Of a stretch of DNA of 6,620 bases, positions 1 through 6,329 are shown in pieces (position 1 is the first letter of the stretch; each line of letters starts with the position of its first letter). Source of the stretch: Pseudomonadota bacterium (GTDB lineage: Bacteria > Myxococcota > Polyangia > GCA-2747355 > JACKDQ01); NCBI GenBank assembly GCA_030591195.1, contig JAUVBO010000159.1, positions 1-6,620 of the forward strand. The letters run 5' to 3'. Both the position numbers and the translations under genes were made by a program. A model generated the notes under the pieces. The model was not told the DNA's origin. It made no database searches and saw only the letters and a program-made list of their open reading frames with translations.

Positions 1-647
1 CCGACGAGCCCGGCGACGACCAGCCGCCGCTGGTGCAGATCTCCGCCCCGATCGACGGCGCCACTGTCGCTGGCCCCACGGTCTCGATCGAGGCCGTGGC
101 CACCGACAACGTCGGGGTGACCGGCGTACAGCTTCGCGTCGACGGCAAGCTGGTGGCGGCCAGCCCCCTCGGCGGCCAGCCCTTGATCAACCTCGTCGCT
201 CACCTGACGCTGCTGCCGGGCGCCCATTCACTGGAGCTGACCGTCTTCGACGCGGCAGGGAACCAGGCGACGGCGATCGCGGCGATCGCCATCGCCGACG
301 CCACGCCCGCGCCGCCAGCGCCTGAGCCGCCAGCGCCAGCGCCGCCAGCGCCAGCGCCGCCAGCGCCCGAGCCCGAGCCGCCGACGCCCGAGCCGGCGCC
401 ACCCGGTGTTGCGTGCAGCTATGCGGGACGCCCCGGAGTCTGTCAGGACGTATCCAACACCTGCGATGGCAGCTATCAGGTCGACCTCTGCCCCGGACCG
501 AGCGACGTCCGCTGCTGCGTCTCCTGGGGGAGCTGCCGCTACGCCGGCCAGCAGGGCGTCTGCCAGCGCACCAGCCAGGCCTGCGGCGGGAGCTATCGCT
601 CGGGCCTCTGCCCCGGACCGAGCGACGTCCGCTGCTGCCTTCCGTAG
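1..647 (+). CDS. Secreted/surface protein, C-terminal part: Ig-like domain, Pro-rich linker, two six-Cys repeats (5' end outside window)
   Basis: The frame is open from the first complete codon at position 3 to the TAG at 645-647, with no ribosome binding site near the internal GTG at 33, so the gene starts upstream of the window. Bases 36-290 encode a bacterial Ig-like domain (Big_7-like): the opening ISAPIDGATVAG, the central ATDNVGVTGVQLRVDG and the closing VFDAAGNQA are characteristic. Next comes a linker of Pro, Ala and Glu (about 303-407), then two 35-residue modules at 414-518 and 534-638. Each module has six cysteines at identical spacing (1, 10, 17, 26, 34, 35) and ends LCPGPSDVRCC. 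Similar CPGPSxVxCC endings are known in secreted fungal and bacterial cell-wall hydrolases. The cysteines imply an extracytoplasmic location with three disulfides per module. No catalytic domain is visible; it could lie upstream as a protease or peptidoglycan hydrolase, but that is a guess. Confidence 0.82.
   Translation, partial: DEPGDDQPPLVQISAPIDGATVAGPTVSIEAVATDNVGVTGVQLRVDGKLVAASPLGGQPLINLVAHLTLLPGAHSLELTVFDAAGNQATAIAAIAIADATPAPPAPEPPAPAPPAPAPPAPEPEPPTPEPAPPGVACSYAGRPGVCQDVSNTCDGSYQVDLCPGPSDVRCCVSWGSCRYAGQQGVCQRTSQACGGSYRSGLCPGPSDVRCCLP
303..407 (+). repeat. Low-complexity GCC/CCAGCG repeat encoding a Pro/Ala/Glu linker
   Basis: Imperfect tandem copies of gccagcgcc and related 9-mers encode a PAPPAPEPP-type linker between the Ig-like domain and the Cys modules of the plus-strand gene. 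Such Pro-rich stretches act as extended spacers in secreted proteins. The tandem DNA makes the length prone to slippage. Confidence 0.7.
414..638 (+). repeat. Two tandem 35-codon cysteine modules with a 120-bp period
   Basis: Unit 1 spans 414-518 and unit 2 spans 534-638, separated by five codons (VSWGS). The last 34 bases of the units are identical at DNA level (485-518 and 605-638), while the first two thirds have diverged at both codon and residue level with all six cysteines kept. This looks like an internal duplication with either recent conversion of the 3' part or strong constraint on it. Confidence 0.85.
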
Positions 648-650
648 CTC

Positions 651-2150
651 CTATCGACTCAGCAGATCGAGCTGGGCCCAGCGCAGGTAGTCGCGCTCGG
701 CATCGCGGCGCAGCCGCTCTAGCAGCTTGGCCCGCTTTTCGAAGGCGCGGTGCAGCGGGGTGACGTCGAGGTCGTCGTAGTCGTAGAGCGCCACCAGGGC
801 CTTGTCCGCTGACGGCAGGCGCAGCAGCGCCACCAGCCGCTCGAGTCTCCGAGCGTAGGAGAACGGAAAGGCGAGGAACACCCGGCTGACCCGCGGCGCC
901 CGCACCAGGTCGAGGGCGATCTGGCTGGTGGCGAGCAGCACGCTGAGCTCGCCCCGCTCGAAGCGATCGACCACCTGCTTGCGCTCGCTCGGCCCCACGG
1001 CGCTGCTCACCCGATCCACCGCCAGCTCGGCCGGCAGCAGCTCGGCGAGGGCCTCGAGCTGATCCCGCCGCTCGGAGAGCACCAGGCAGGCCTGGCCGGC
1101 CCGCGCCTCGCGAGCGACGTCGGCGGCGATCTGCCCGTTGCGGGCCCGGTCGGCAGCGAGGGTCGCGATCAGCGCCTGATACTGGGAGCGCCCCTCGTAC
1201 GGGTAGCTGAAGCTGGTGCGCTCGGGCCGATAGGAGAGCCGCGGGCTGCGCGGGACGTGGGCCCTTAGCTGGTGCACGACGCCGCCGAGAGCGAGAAACA
1301 GTGGCTCGCCGAGGCTGTCACTGCGCCTCGCCTCGGCTGACAGGCCCAGCACGTAGCGAGCGTCAGTGGCACGCACCGCGCGCATCAGCGTCACGGGGTC
1401 GACGGCGTGTAGCCCGTCGAAGATCACCATGCCGAAGGCTCGCCCGAGGCTGCCGGCGCGCGCCGCGGTGGCGCAGCTGGCCACCACCACCCGCAGGTCC
1501 TCATTCTGGTCCCCGAGCAGCTCGGGGTTGTCGACCACCCCGAGCTGCGACCGCCCGAGGCTCAGCCCGCGGTCGATCGCCTCGATCCAGCCGCCGGCCA
1601 GCTGCCGGGCGTCGGCCTCTCGACGTGGGGCAACCAGGATCAATGTCCGCTGCTGCCGCCGGGCGATCAGCTCCACCGCCACCGCCTGACGATCATCGAG
1701 CTCTCCGGCGACGAGCACCCCGCTGTCGCCGGCCAGCAGGCGTCGCAGCGCCTCCTGCTGCTCGTCGCCCAGGGTAAGCCGCGAGCGAATCGCGGGACAG
1801 GAGACCATCGCCCGCCGGTCGACCACGGCGAAGGGCACGCCATGACGGCTCAAGGTCTGGGTCACACGATTGAGCAGCCCCTGGGGTAGCCGGTGGTGTC
1901 CCTGGTGGGTCTGCAGCAGGTTGAGCAGCGCACGCTGGGATCCGTCGTGCCTGAGCAGGCGGGGAAGGTCGTGTTGCCGCAGCTGCCGCCGCAGGGCGTC
2001 GACGACCTTCTTTGGCGCGTCGGCCGCGGGAACCTGGACCTCGGTGTCGACAAGTATTTCGAGCGCTTCCGCCACGGTCCTCGCTTGGCTCGTCGTGACG
2101 CCAAGGCGGCTGACGCCCACATGGGCCCCCCTCCGCCGCTGGGTCACCAT
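651..2150 (-). CDS. Degenerate superfamily 2 helicase-like protein (probable pseudo-helicase)
   Basis: The 499-residue protein follows the domain plan of UvrB/RAD25-like SF2 helicases, most like those of TOTE conflict systems as I remember them. An N-terminal region of about 120 residues (including LPQGLLNRVTQTL) precedes RecA domain 1 (about 120-300) and RecA domain 2 (about 320-470). Landmarks are kept but active residues are not. The P-loop position (residues 144-158, 1677-1721) reads GVLVAGELDDRQAVA with no GKT. The DEAH position (242-251, 1398-1427) reads VIFDGLHAVD. Motif III reads GLSAEARRSDS instead of SATP/SATxxRxDG. The motif VI region (429-444) lacks the QxxGRxxR arginines in their usual arrangement. 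The frame is open throughout with GC-rich third positions, so it is not an ordinary pseudogene. Start: ATG at 2150. An in-frame TTG at 2177 has an AGGT upstream, but the codons between (GTT TTT GGT TGT) are atypically AT-ending. It is the last gene of the probable three-gene unit, 50 bp after the patatin stop. Loss of ATPase activity is inferred from the motifs. Confidence 0.8.
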   Translation of the reverse strand: MVTQRRRGAHVGVSRLGVTTSQARTVAEALEILVDTEVQVPAADAPKKVVDALRRQLRQHDLPRLLRHDGSQRALLNLLQTHQGHHRLPQGLLNRVTQTLSRHGVPFAVVDRRAMVSCPAIRSRLTLGDEQQEALRRLLAGDSGVLVAGELDDRQAVAVELIARRQQRTLILVAPRREADARQLAGGWIEAIDRGLSLGRSQLGVVDNPELLGDQNEDLRVVVASCATAARAGSLGRAFGMVIFDGLHAVDPVTLMRAVRATDARYVLGLSAEARRSDSLGEPLFLALGGVVHQLRAHVPRSPRLSYRPERTSFSYPYEGRSQYQALIATLAADRARNGQIAADVAREARAGQACLVLSERRDQLEALAELLPAELAVDRVSSAVGPSERKQVVDRFERGELSVLLATSQIALDLVRAPRVSRVFLAFPFSYARRLERLVALLRLPSADKALVALYDYDDLDVTPLHRAFEKRAKLLERLRRDAERDYLRWAQLDLLSR

Positions 2151-2200
2151 ACAACCAAAAACAGCGCGGGTTGGCAATTTACCTGCACAAAGGTCCCCGG

Positions 2201-3715
2201 TCAGGAGACTTTGCGGTACGGGGTGCGCATCCGTGGGTGCCGCTGGAGCTGGAAGCCGTGCTTGGCAAACGTGCCGCGGAGCACCTCGAAGTCACGCTGG
2301 ATCCGACGCACGGCGGACCGGTAGGCCATGTTGAGGATCTCGGTGCGGATGTTGTACTTCATCGGCGAGCCGCTCATCAGCCGTACGTCGTTGCCCTCGG
2401 GCAGGAAGAGGAGGAAGTCGACGTGCGGGTGGGTCTCGGCGACCTTCTGAAAGCTGCGCATGAAGCGAGTGTGGATCACCGCCTTGAGCGCCTGAAGGCC
2501 AGCAAAAACGCCGCCCTTCTTGCGGACATAGCCGGGAAGGTCGACCCTCACCGGCACCAACGGGTCGACGACCACCACCAGCTTGGCGCCCCGCTCCACC
2601 GCGAGGTGGAAGTTCGAGGTCCGGGTGTACTGGCCATCGACGAAGTAACGGCCGCGGATCTTTGCCGGTGTAAAAAACGGGGTCAGCGCGGTGGAGGCCC
2701 GCACCGCCGTGGAGATGGGAATGTCGCGCCACTGGCCAGCGCCGAAGACCACGTGGGTGGAGGTATCCTGGTCGGTGGCGCCGATGTAGAGCTCGCGGTC
2801 AAGCCGGCGGAAGTCGTTGCTGCGCCCCCCCCGGGTCAGCTGGGACTCGACAAAGCGCCGCAGCGCCTCGCCCTGAAAGAAGCCGTCCGGGACGGCCTTG
2901 AGCAGGTCGGAGAGGGCCTCGTTCCAGTTGTGCAGCGGCAGCGCGGTCAGCAGGCGCCAGATCCGGGTGGCGTACTCCCGCACGTGGGGGTCGTAGATCA
3001 CCGCCGGCGTCACCGGTTCGACCCCATCGAGGTCCTTCTGGTCGACAAAGAAGGCCGCCTCCATGTCCTCGGGCTGGACGTCGTTGGCCAAAAATGCCGC
3101 GAGGATCGAGCCGGCGCTGATGCCGCAGAAGATCTCGAAGTCGCACACCGACCGGGTCTGCAGGTGGGCGTTGAGCGCCTTCATCACGCCGATCTCGAAG
3201 AGGAAGCCCTCGAGGCCGCCACCGGCGAGACAGATCGCCGCCTTGCCTGGATCGGGATCGAACAGCTGATCCATCCGCTCGAACAGCGCCGCGGGGAAGG
3301 GGTCGATCACAAACGAGCCGATCTGCATCCTCCCGAGCTCGAACGCTCGAGCAGCCGTTCCCTCGCTCTGGTCGAGCACGGCGATGACCCGCGCTGCCGG
3401 ACAGCGCAGGTCGGTGTCGGCGTTGACGTGCAGCCGCTCGAGGAAGCGCATCGCCTGGGCCGGCTCGCCGCCGTGGCTCGAGCGCACGTCGACCACCGCG
3501 AAGTGGTAGTACTGCTGGCGCAGCCGGGTGAAGGCCTCGTCGGCGGTGTGGACCAGATTGAACTGACAGGCCCGGCTGCGGGCCGCGACCACCATCCAGT
3601 GCTTGCTCCGCGATCCGCGCAGGGGCCGACCGCCAGCGGCGGTCATCTCCTCGCGAACCACGGCCTCGGCGTCGCCGGGGGCGAAGTAGAGCACGTCGTT
3701 GACCAGCTTTGGCAT
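2201..3715 (-). CDS. Patatin-like phospholipase with N-terminal receiver-like domain
   Basis: The 504-residue protein has two parts. Residues 1-155 alternate strands and helices like a response-regulator receiver: VVDVR at 74-78 sits where the phospho-acceptor Asp strand would be. The upstream acidic pair is not visible, and the usual KP near the end is replaced by DPF (138-140), so it is probably a pseudo-receiver. Residues 160-375 form a patatin domain: oxyanion loop GGGLEG (165-170), nucleophile elbow GISAGS with Ser200, and the catalytic dyad Asp at VDG (Asp360). Patatins cleave acyl groups from phospholipids using this Ser-Asp dyad. About 125 further residues follow with no recognised domain. 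There is no signal peptide or membrane segment, so it is cytosolic or peripheral. The ATG at 3715 has only a weak AAGG just upstream. It lies 63 bp downstream of the EAL gene and 50 bp upstream of the helicase-like gene, suggesting cotranscription. All key patatin residues are present, so an active lipase is expected; its substrate is unknown. Confidence 0.9.
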   Translation of the reverse strand: MPKLVNDVLYFAPGDAEAVVREEMTAAGGRPLRGSRSKHWMVVAARSRACQFNLVHTADEAFTRLRQQYYHFAVVDVRSSHGGEPAQAMRFLERLHVNADTDLRCPAARVIAVLDQSEGTAARAFELGRMQIGSFVIDPFPAALFERMDQLFDPDPGKAAICLAGGGLEGFLFEIGVMKALNAHLQTRSVCDFEIFCGISAGSILAAFLANDVQPEDMEAAFFVDQKDLDGVEPVTPAVIYDPHVREYATRIWRLLTALPLHNWNEALSDLLKAVPDGFFQGEALRRFVESQLTRGGRSNDFRRLDRELYIGATDQDTSTHVVFGAGQWRDIPISTAVRASTALTPFFTPAKIRGRYFVDGQYTRTSNFHLAVERGAKLVVVVDPLVPVRVDLPGYVRKKGGVFAGLQALKAVIHTRFMRSFQKVAETHPHVDFLLFLPEGNDVRLMSGSPMKYNIRTEILNMAYRSAVRRIQRDFEVLRGTFAKHGFQLQRHPRMRTPYRKVS

Positions 3716-3737
3716 CGCCCTTGATAGTAAGGTACCA

Positions 3738-3751
3738 GGCGGCGCGCCGCC
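3738..3751. promoter_or_regulatory. Perfect 14-bp GC palindrome in the gap before the patatin gene
   Basis: ggcggcgcgccgcc is its own reverse complement and lies in the 63-bp gap (3716-3778) between the EAL and patatin genes, with a second short palindrome (ggtacc, 3731-3736) beside it. As RNA it could form a 5-bp stem with a 4-nt loop. No T-run follows on the minus strand, so an intrinsic terminator is unlikely. It could be an operator or an attenuating hairpin, or chance in GC-rich DNA. Confidence 0.25.
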
Positions 3752-3778
3752 AACTACGCTGACGGTGGCCCCTGGGCG

Positions 3779-5074
3779 TCAGAGGCTATCGTCGATCGCG
3801 TCGATGAACTCCGGGGCGGGTCTCGCCAGGTAGTACCCCTGGACGTAGTGGCAGCCGAGCTCGCGCAGGGTCCTGAGCTCGGCCTTGGTCTCGACCCCCT
3901 CGCCCACCGTCAGCGCCCCGGTGTCGCGGGCGAAGGCGATCATGTTGCGCAGGAGGTTCTGACGGATCGGGCTGCTGTCGATGTCGCGGATCAAGGTAAT
4001 GTCGAACTTGATGTAGTCCGGGCTCAGCTCGGCCACCGAGTTGAGCGCGGCGTAGCCGCTGCCGAGATCGTCCACCGCAATCCGCACGCCGCTCTCGCGC
4101 AGGACTGCGATGTTGGAGCGGAAGAGGTCGAAGTCGGCGATCGTCGCTCGCTCGGTCACCTCGAAGACCAGCCGCTCGGCGTGCTCGACGACGAAGGGCT
4201 CGAGGGCGAGCAGCTGGGGATCCTCGAAGTCGTCCGGGTGCAGGTTGACGAACATCAACCGGCCGTCGCCAGGAAGGGCCGACACCGCCTCCACCGCCAT
4301 CCGCCGGAGCAGCCGCGACAGGGTCCAGAGGCGACCGCTCTTCTCGGCGACGTCGAACAGCACGTGGGGGTTCTTCAGCTCCTCCTGGTCGCAGCGCACC
4401 AGGGCCTCGTAGGCGAGGATCGAGAGGTCCTCGACCTTCACCAGCGGCTGGTAGACCATCCGGAAGGCGGCCTGCTCGATGCAGCGATCGAGCACCTGCC
4501 CCTGGGACGAAATCTTCTGCTGCCTGACGTTGGTCGCCTCTTGCTGGGCCCGCTGGATCGCGCGGTAGATCCGGCGCTCGGGGTGAATCTTGGCGAAGGG
4601 CGCAGTGCTCGCCCGGCCGACGTAGACCCGGTGCAGCGCCGCCAGCTCCTCGTCGATCGCCTGCAGGTGGCGATTCATCCCCTCTGACAGCCGCTGCGGC
4701 AGCTCCCGGTCGTCGCTGCGTCCGGGGAGGAACATCACGTAGTCGTCGGCGAACCCCCGCGCCACGACGCAGTGCTGCCGTTCACCGCGCAGGTCGTGCT
4801 TGCACCGGTTGAGGTAGGTCGTCACCAGCGCGGTGTAGGCCTCGAGGGCCTCCCAGCCAAAGCGCTCCTCGATCAACTCTGTGGTCGGCAGGTGAATGTA
4901 GAGGATCGTCGCCGAGGAGGCGGAGGCAAACGGTCGCAGATCGCGAAAGAGCGTCGTCAGCGAGGGCAACCCGGTGCTGAGGTCGAACAACCGGGCCGCG
5001 GCGTCGAGGCTCGAGCCAACGGTGTCGTGAACCCCAGAGTCTGGCGTGGGCAGGGAACTGTCTCCGCCTGTCAT
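3779..5074 (-). CDS. c-di-GMP phosphodiesterase: degenerate GGDEF domain plus intact EAL domain
   Basis: The 431-residue cytosolic protein has no membrane segment or recognised sensor beyond a short N-terminal tail. Residues about 28-190 are GGDEF-like: the entry motif DLSTGLPS (31-38) is present, but the signature loop reads FADDY (108-112) instead of GGDEF, so cyclase activity is not expected. Residues about 190-431 are a complete EAL domain: YEALVR (Glu223), FVNLHP (Asn277), FEVTE (Glu305), AVDDLGSGYA (Asp335, Asp336), YIKFD (Lys356), GEGVET (Glu392) and YVQGYY (Gln412). These are the metal- and substrate-binding residues of active EAL phosphodiesterases, which hydrolyse c-di-GMP to pGpG. 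In related composite proteins a degenerate GGDEF can bind GTP and stimulate the EAL domain; whether it does so here is inference. The ATG at 5074 follows GGGAG at 5-nt spacing. It is probably the first gene of a unit continuing into the patatin and helicase-like genes. Confidence 0.93.
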   Translation of the reverse strand: MTGGDSSLPTPDSGVHDTVGSSLDAAARLFDLSTGLPSLTTLFRDLRPFASASSATILYIHLPTTELIEERFGWEALEAYTALVTTYLNRCKHDLRGERQHCVVARGFADDYVMFLPGRSDDRELPQRLSEGMNRHLQAIDEELAALHRVYVGRASTAPFAKIHPERRIYRAIQRAQQEATNVRQQKISSQGQVLDRCIEQAAFRMVYQPLVKVEDLSILAYEALVRCDQEELKNPHVLFDVAEKSGRLWTLSRLLRRMAVEAVSALPGDGRLMFVNLHPDDFEDPQLLALEPFVVEHAERLVFEVTERATIADFDLFRSNIAVLRESGVRIAVDDLGSGYAALNSVAELSPDYIKFDITLIRDIDSSPIRQNLLRNMIAFARDTGALTVGEGVETKAELRTLRELGCHYVQGYYLARPAPEFIDAIDDSL

Positions 5075-5079
5075 TCACG

Positions 5080-5084
5080 CTCCC
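5080..5084 (-). promoter_or_regulatory. Ribosome binding site of the EAL gene
   Basis: The minus strand reads GGGAG followed by five bases and ATG (5074). It is the clearest Shine-Dalgarno sequence in the window and fixes the start of the GGDEF/EAL protein. Confidence 0.6.
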
Positions 5085-5122
5085 GGCCGGTCAAGCTCAA
5101 CCGTAGTGAACCTACCTAATTG

Positions 5123-5151
5123 AGCATAGCCCGGGACTCGCCGATAGACAA
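5123..5151 (-). promoter_or_regulatory. Candidate sigma-70-type promoter for the EAL-patatin-helicase-like genes
   Basis: In the 100-bp gap (5075-5174), the minus strand carries TTGTCT (5146-5151), a 17-bp spacer, then TATGCT (5123-5128). Each hexamer matches the housekeeping consensus at 4 of 6 positions with ideal spacing, about 50 bp upstream of the start codon. The nearby AT-rich stretch (about 5113-5128) stands out in GC-rich DNA. No terminator hairpin with a T-run is visible after the stop of the upstream repair gene, so readthrough is possible. Confidence 0.4.
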
Positions 5152-5174
5152 CGGCGGACGACACTCAGGACGCC

Positions 5175-6329
5175 TCAGGCGGACACGCCGCCGCTCTCGA
5201 GGGCCCGCCAGAGATACCAGGTGGCCGCCGACCGGTAGGGCACCCAGGCCGCGGCCAGTTGCTCGATGCGGCGCCGGTCGACTCGCCGAAGCTGGTAGAG
5301 CCGACGGACCGCCTGCTGCAGTCCAAGGTCGTCGACAGGCAGGACGTCGGGCCGGCCGAGGCTGAAGATCAAGAACATCTCCGCCGTCCAGCGGCCAATC
5401 CCCTTGACCTGGGTCAGCTCGGTGACCACCCGTTCGTCGTCGAGCAACGCCAGCGACGCCAGCGAGAGCGTCCCCTCGTCGACCTGCCGCCCGAGGTCGG
5501 CCAAGTAGCCCGCCTTCTGCCTCGAGACACCGACCTGGCGCAGGTCTGCCGTGCCGGCCCGCGCGAGGGCCGGGGGCGAGAGCCGCCCCGCGTCGCCGAA
5601 CCGGGCCAGCAGCCGGGCAAAGATCGCCCGACCGGCGCCCATCGACACCTGCTGGTGGACGATCGCCGCCGCCAGCACATCGAACAGCTCGTCGGCAGCC
5701 CGAGGGCGCAGCGGGAAGGCGCCGACCCGACGGATCACCGGCGCCAGGCGCTCGTCTCGACGCCGCAACGCGCCGCTGGCGGCGCACCGAAACGGCGCCA
5801 GGTCGGCTCCCTCGATCGTCAGCAGCCGCAGCTTGGTCTGCAGGCCTCCTGGTGAGCTGAACTGGCCGGGCCCTGCAGCCGCCACCACCCGGTGGCAGGG
5901 CACCACCAGGGGTATCGGATTGCGGGCCATGGCACCGCCCACCGCCCGGGCCGCGCCCGACGCCACGCCGGCCCGACTGCCGAGGCCGCCGTAGGTGATC
6001 GTCTCGCCGGGCGACACCTCCCGCAGGGCACCGTAGACCCGCCGGGCGAAGGGCGAGCAACCGGGGCCGAGGTCCACGCTCACGTCACGCAGGTCGTCCC
6101 GCCGGTCACCAGCGAGATGGGCCTGGATCCGAGTCACCAGCTGCCGCACCGCAGCAGGCGCGTCGTGCAGCGCATCCGCCGCAGCAACCGGCAGCCGAGC
6201 CGCGCCTGCCGAGCGTCTCAGCGGCGCCGCCTGCCGTCTCGGCCCGGGGAGCACCAGCGCCCGGACCCCAGCCTCGCTCCAGGCCAGGCCGCAGGTCCCG
6301 ATCGCGGTGTCGAACAGCTGTCCGATCAT
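5175..6329 (-). CDS. Fusion protein: O6-alkylguanine-DNA alkyltransferase (Ogt/MGMT) plus AlkA-like DNA-3-methyladenine glycosylase
   Basis: The 384-residue protein carries two alkylation-repair enzymes. Residues 1-175 are a full-length MGMT: N-terminal FDTAIGTCGLAW, then TYGGLG (112-117), the DNA-flipping Arg128 within AARAVG, NPIPLVVPCHRVV with acceptor Cys145, and a closing GG..TK..LL..E pattern. It transfers the alkyl group of O6-alkylguanine irreversibly to its own cysteine. Residues about 195-375 are an HhH-GPD glycosylase of the AlkA type: HQQVS (225-229), the helix-hairpin-helix VKGIGRWTAEM (308-318) and LPVDDLGLQ (330-338), whose Asp334 corresponds to the catalytic Asp. It should excise N-alkylated purines. 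The TBP-like N-terminal domain of E. coli AlkA and the Ada Zn-finger/AraC parts are absent. The ATG overlaps the stop of the upstream regulator (ATGA, 6326-6329), implying translational coupling; no strong Shine-Dalgarno is seen. Both active sites look intact. Frameshift fusion is unlikely, because the frame is continuous across a short linker (about 176-195). Confidence 0.93.
   Translation of the reverse strand: MIGQLFDTAIGTCGLAWSEAGVRALVLPGPRRQAAPLRRSAGAARLPVAAADALHDAPAAVRQLVTRIQAHLAGDRRDDLRDVSVDLGPGCSPFARRVYGALREVSPGETITYGGLGSRAGVASGAARAVGGAMARNPIPLVVPCHRVVAAAGPGQFSSPGGLQTKLRLLTIEGADLAPFRCAASGALRRRDERLAPVIRRVGAFPLRPRAADELFDVLAAAIVHQQVSMGAGRAIFARLLARFGDAGRLSPPALARAGTADLRQVGVSRQKAGYLADLGRQVDEGTLSLASLALLDDERVVTELTQVKGIGRWTAEMFLIFSLGRPDVLPVDDLGLQQAVRRLYQLRRVDRRRIEQLAAAWVPYRSAATWYLWRALESGGVSA

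Noticed and set aside
303..407. Possible CRISPR or satellite array
   Set aside because: The repeats are short, without unique spacers, and in frame as a Pro-rich linker of the plus-strand protein.
2151..2177. TTG start at 2177 for the helicase-like protein
   Set aside because: Although AGGT lies upstream, the nine added codons include several AT-ending ones unlike the rest of the gene, so the ATG at 2150 was preferred. The choice is not certain.
1870..2334. Two plus-strand open frames spanning the gap before the helicase-like gene (1870-2334 and 1893-2324)
   Set aside because: They cross two minus-strand genes, have no ribosome binding site or domain, and show Arg/Ser/Trp-rich antisense composition.
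2171..3724. Plus-strand open frame of 517 codons opposite the patatin gene
   Set aside because: It mirrors the patatin gene exactly. Its translation is rich in Val, Gly, Leu, His and Arg with no recognisable domain, whereas the minus strand carries all patatin motifs. High GC removes stops from the antisense frame.
3848..4687. Plus-strand open frame of 279 codons opposite the EAL gene
   Set aside because: It is an antisense shadow of the GGDEF/EAL protein. It has low-complexity composition and no motif, and the opposite strand is clearly coding.
5160..5180. Hairpin terminator after the Ogt-AlkA stop
   Set aside because: Only short ctcagg direct repeats and a 9-base gcctgaggc pseudo-palindrome are present, with no stable stem followed by T residues on the minus strand.
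5116..6060. Minus-strand open frame of 314 codons overlapping the Ogt-AlkA gene in another frame
   Set aside because: It is Arg/Gly/Ala/Pro-rich out-of-frame translation of a gene whose correct frame contains the PCHRV and HhH-GPD motifs.
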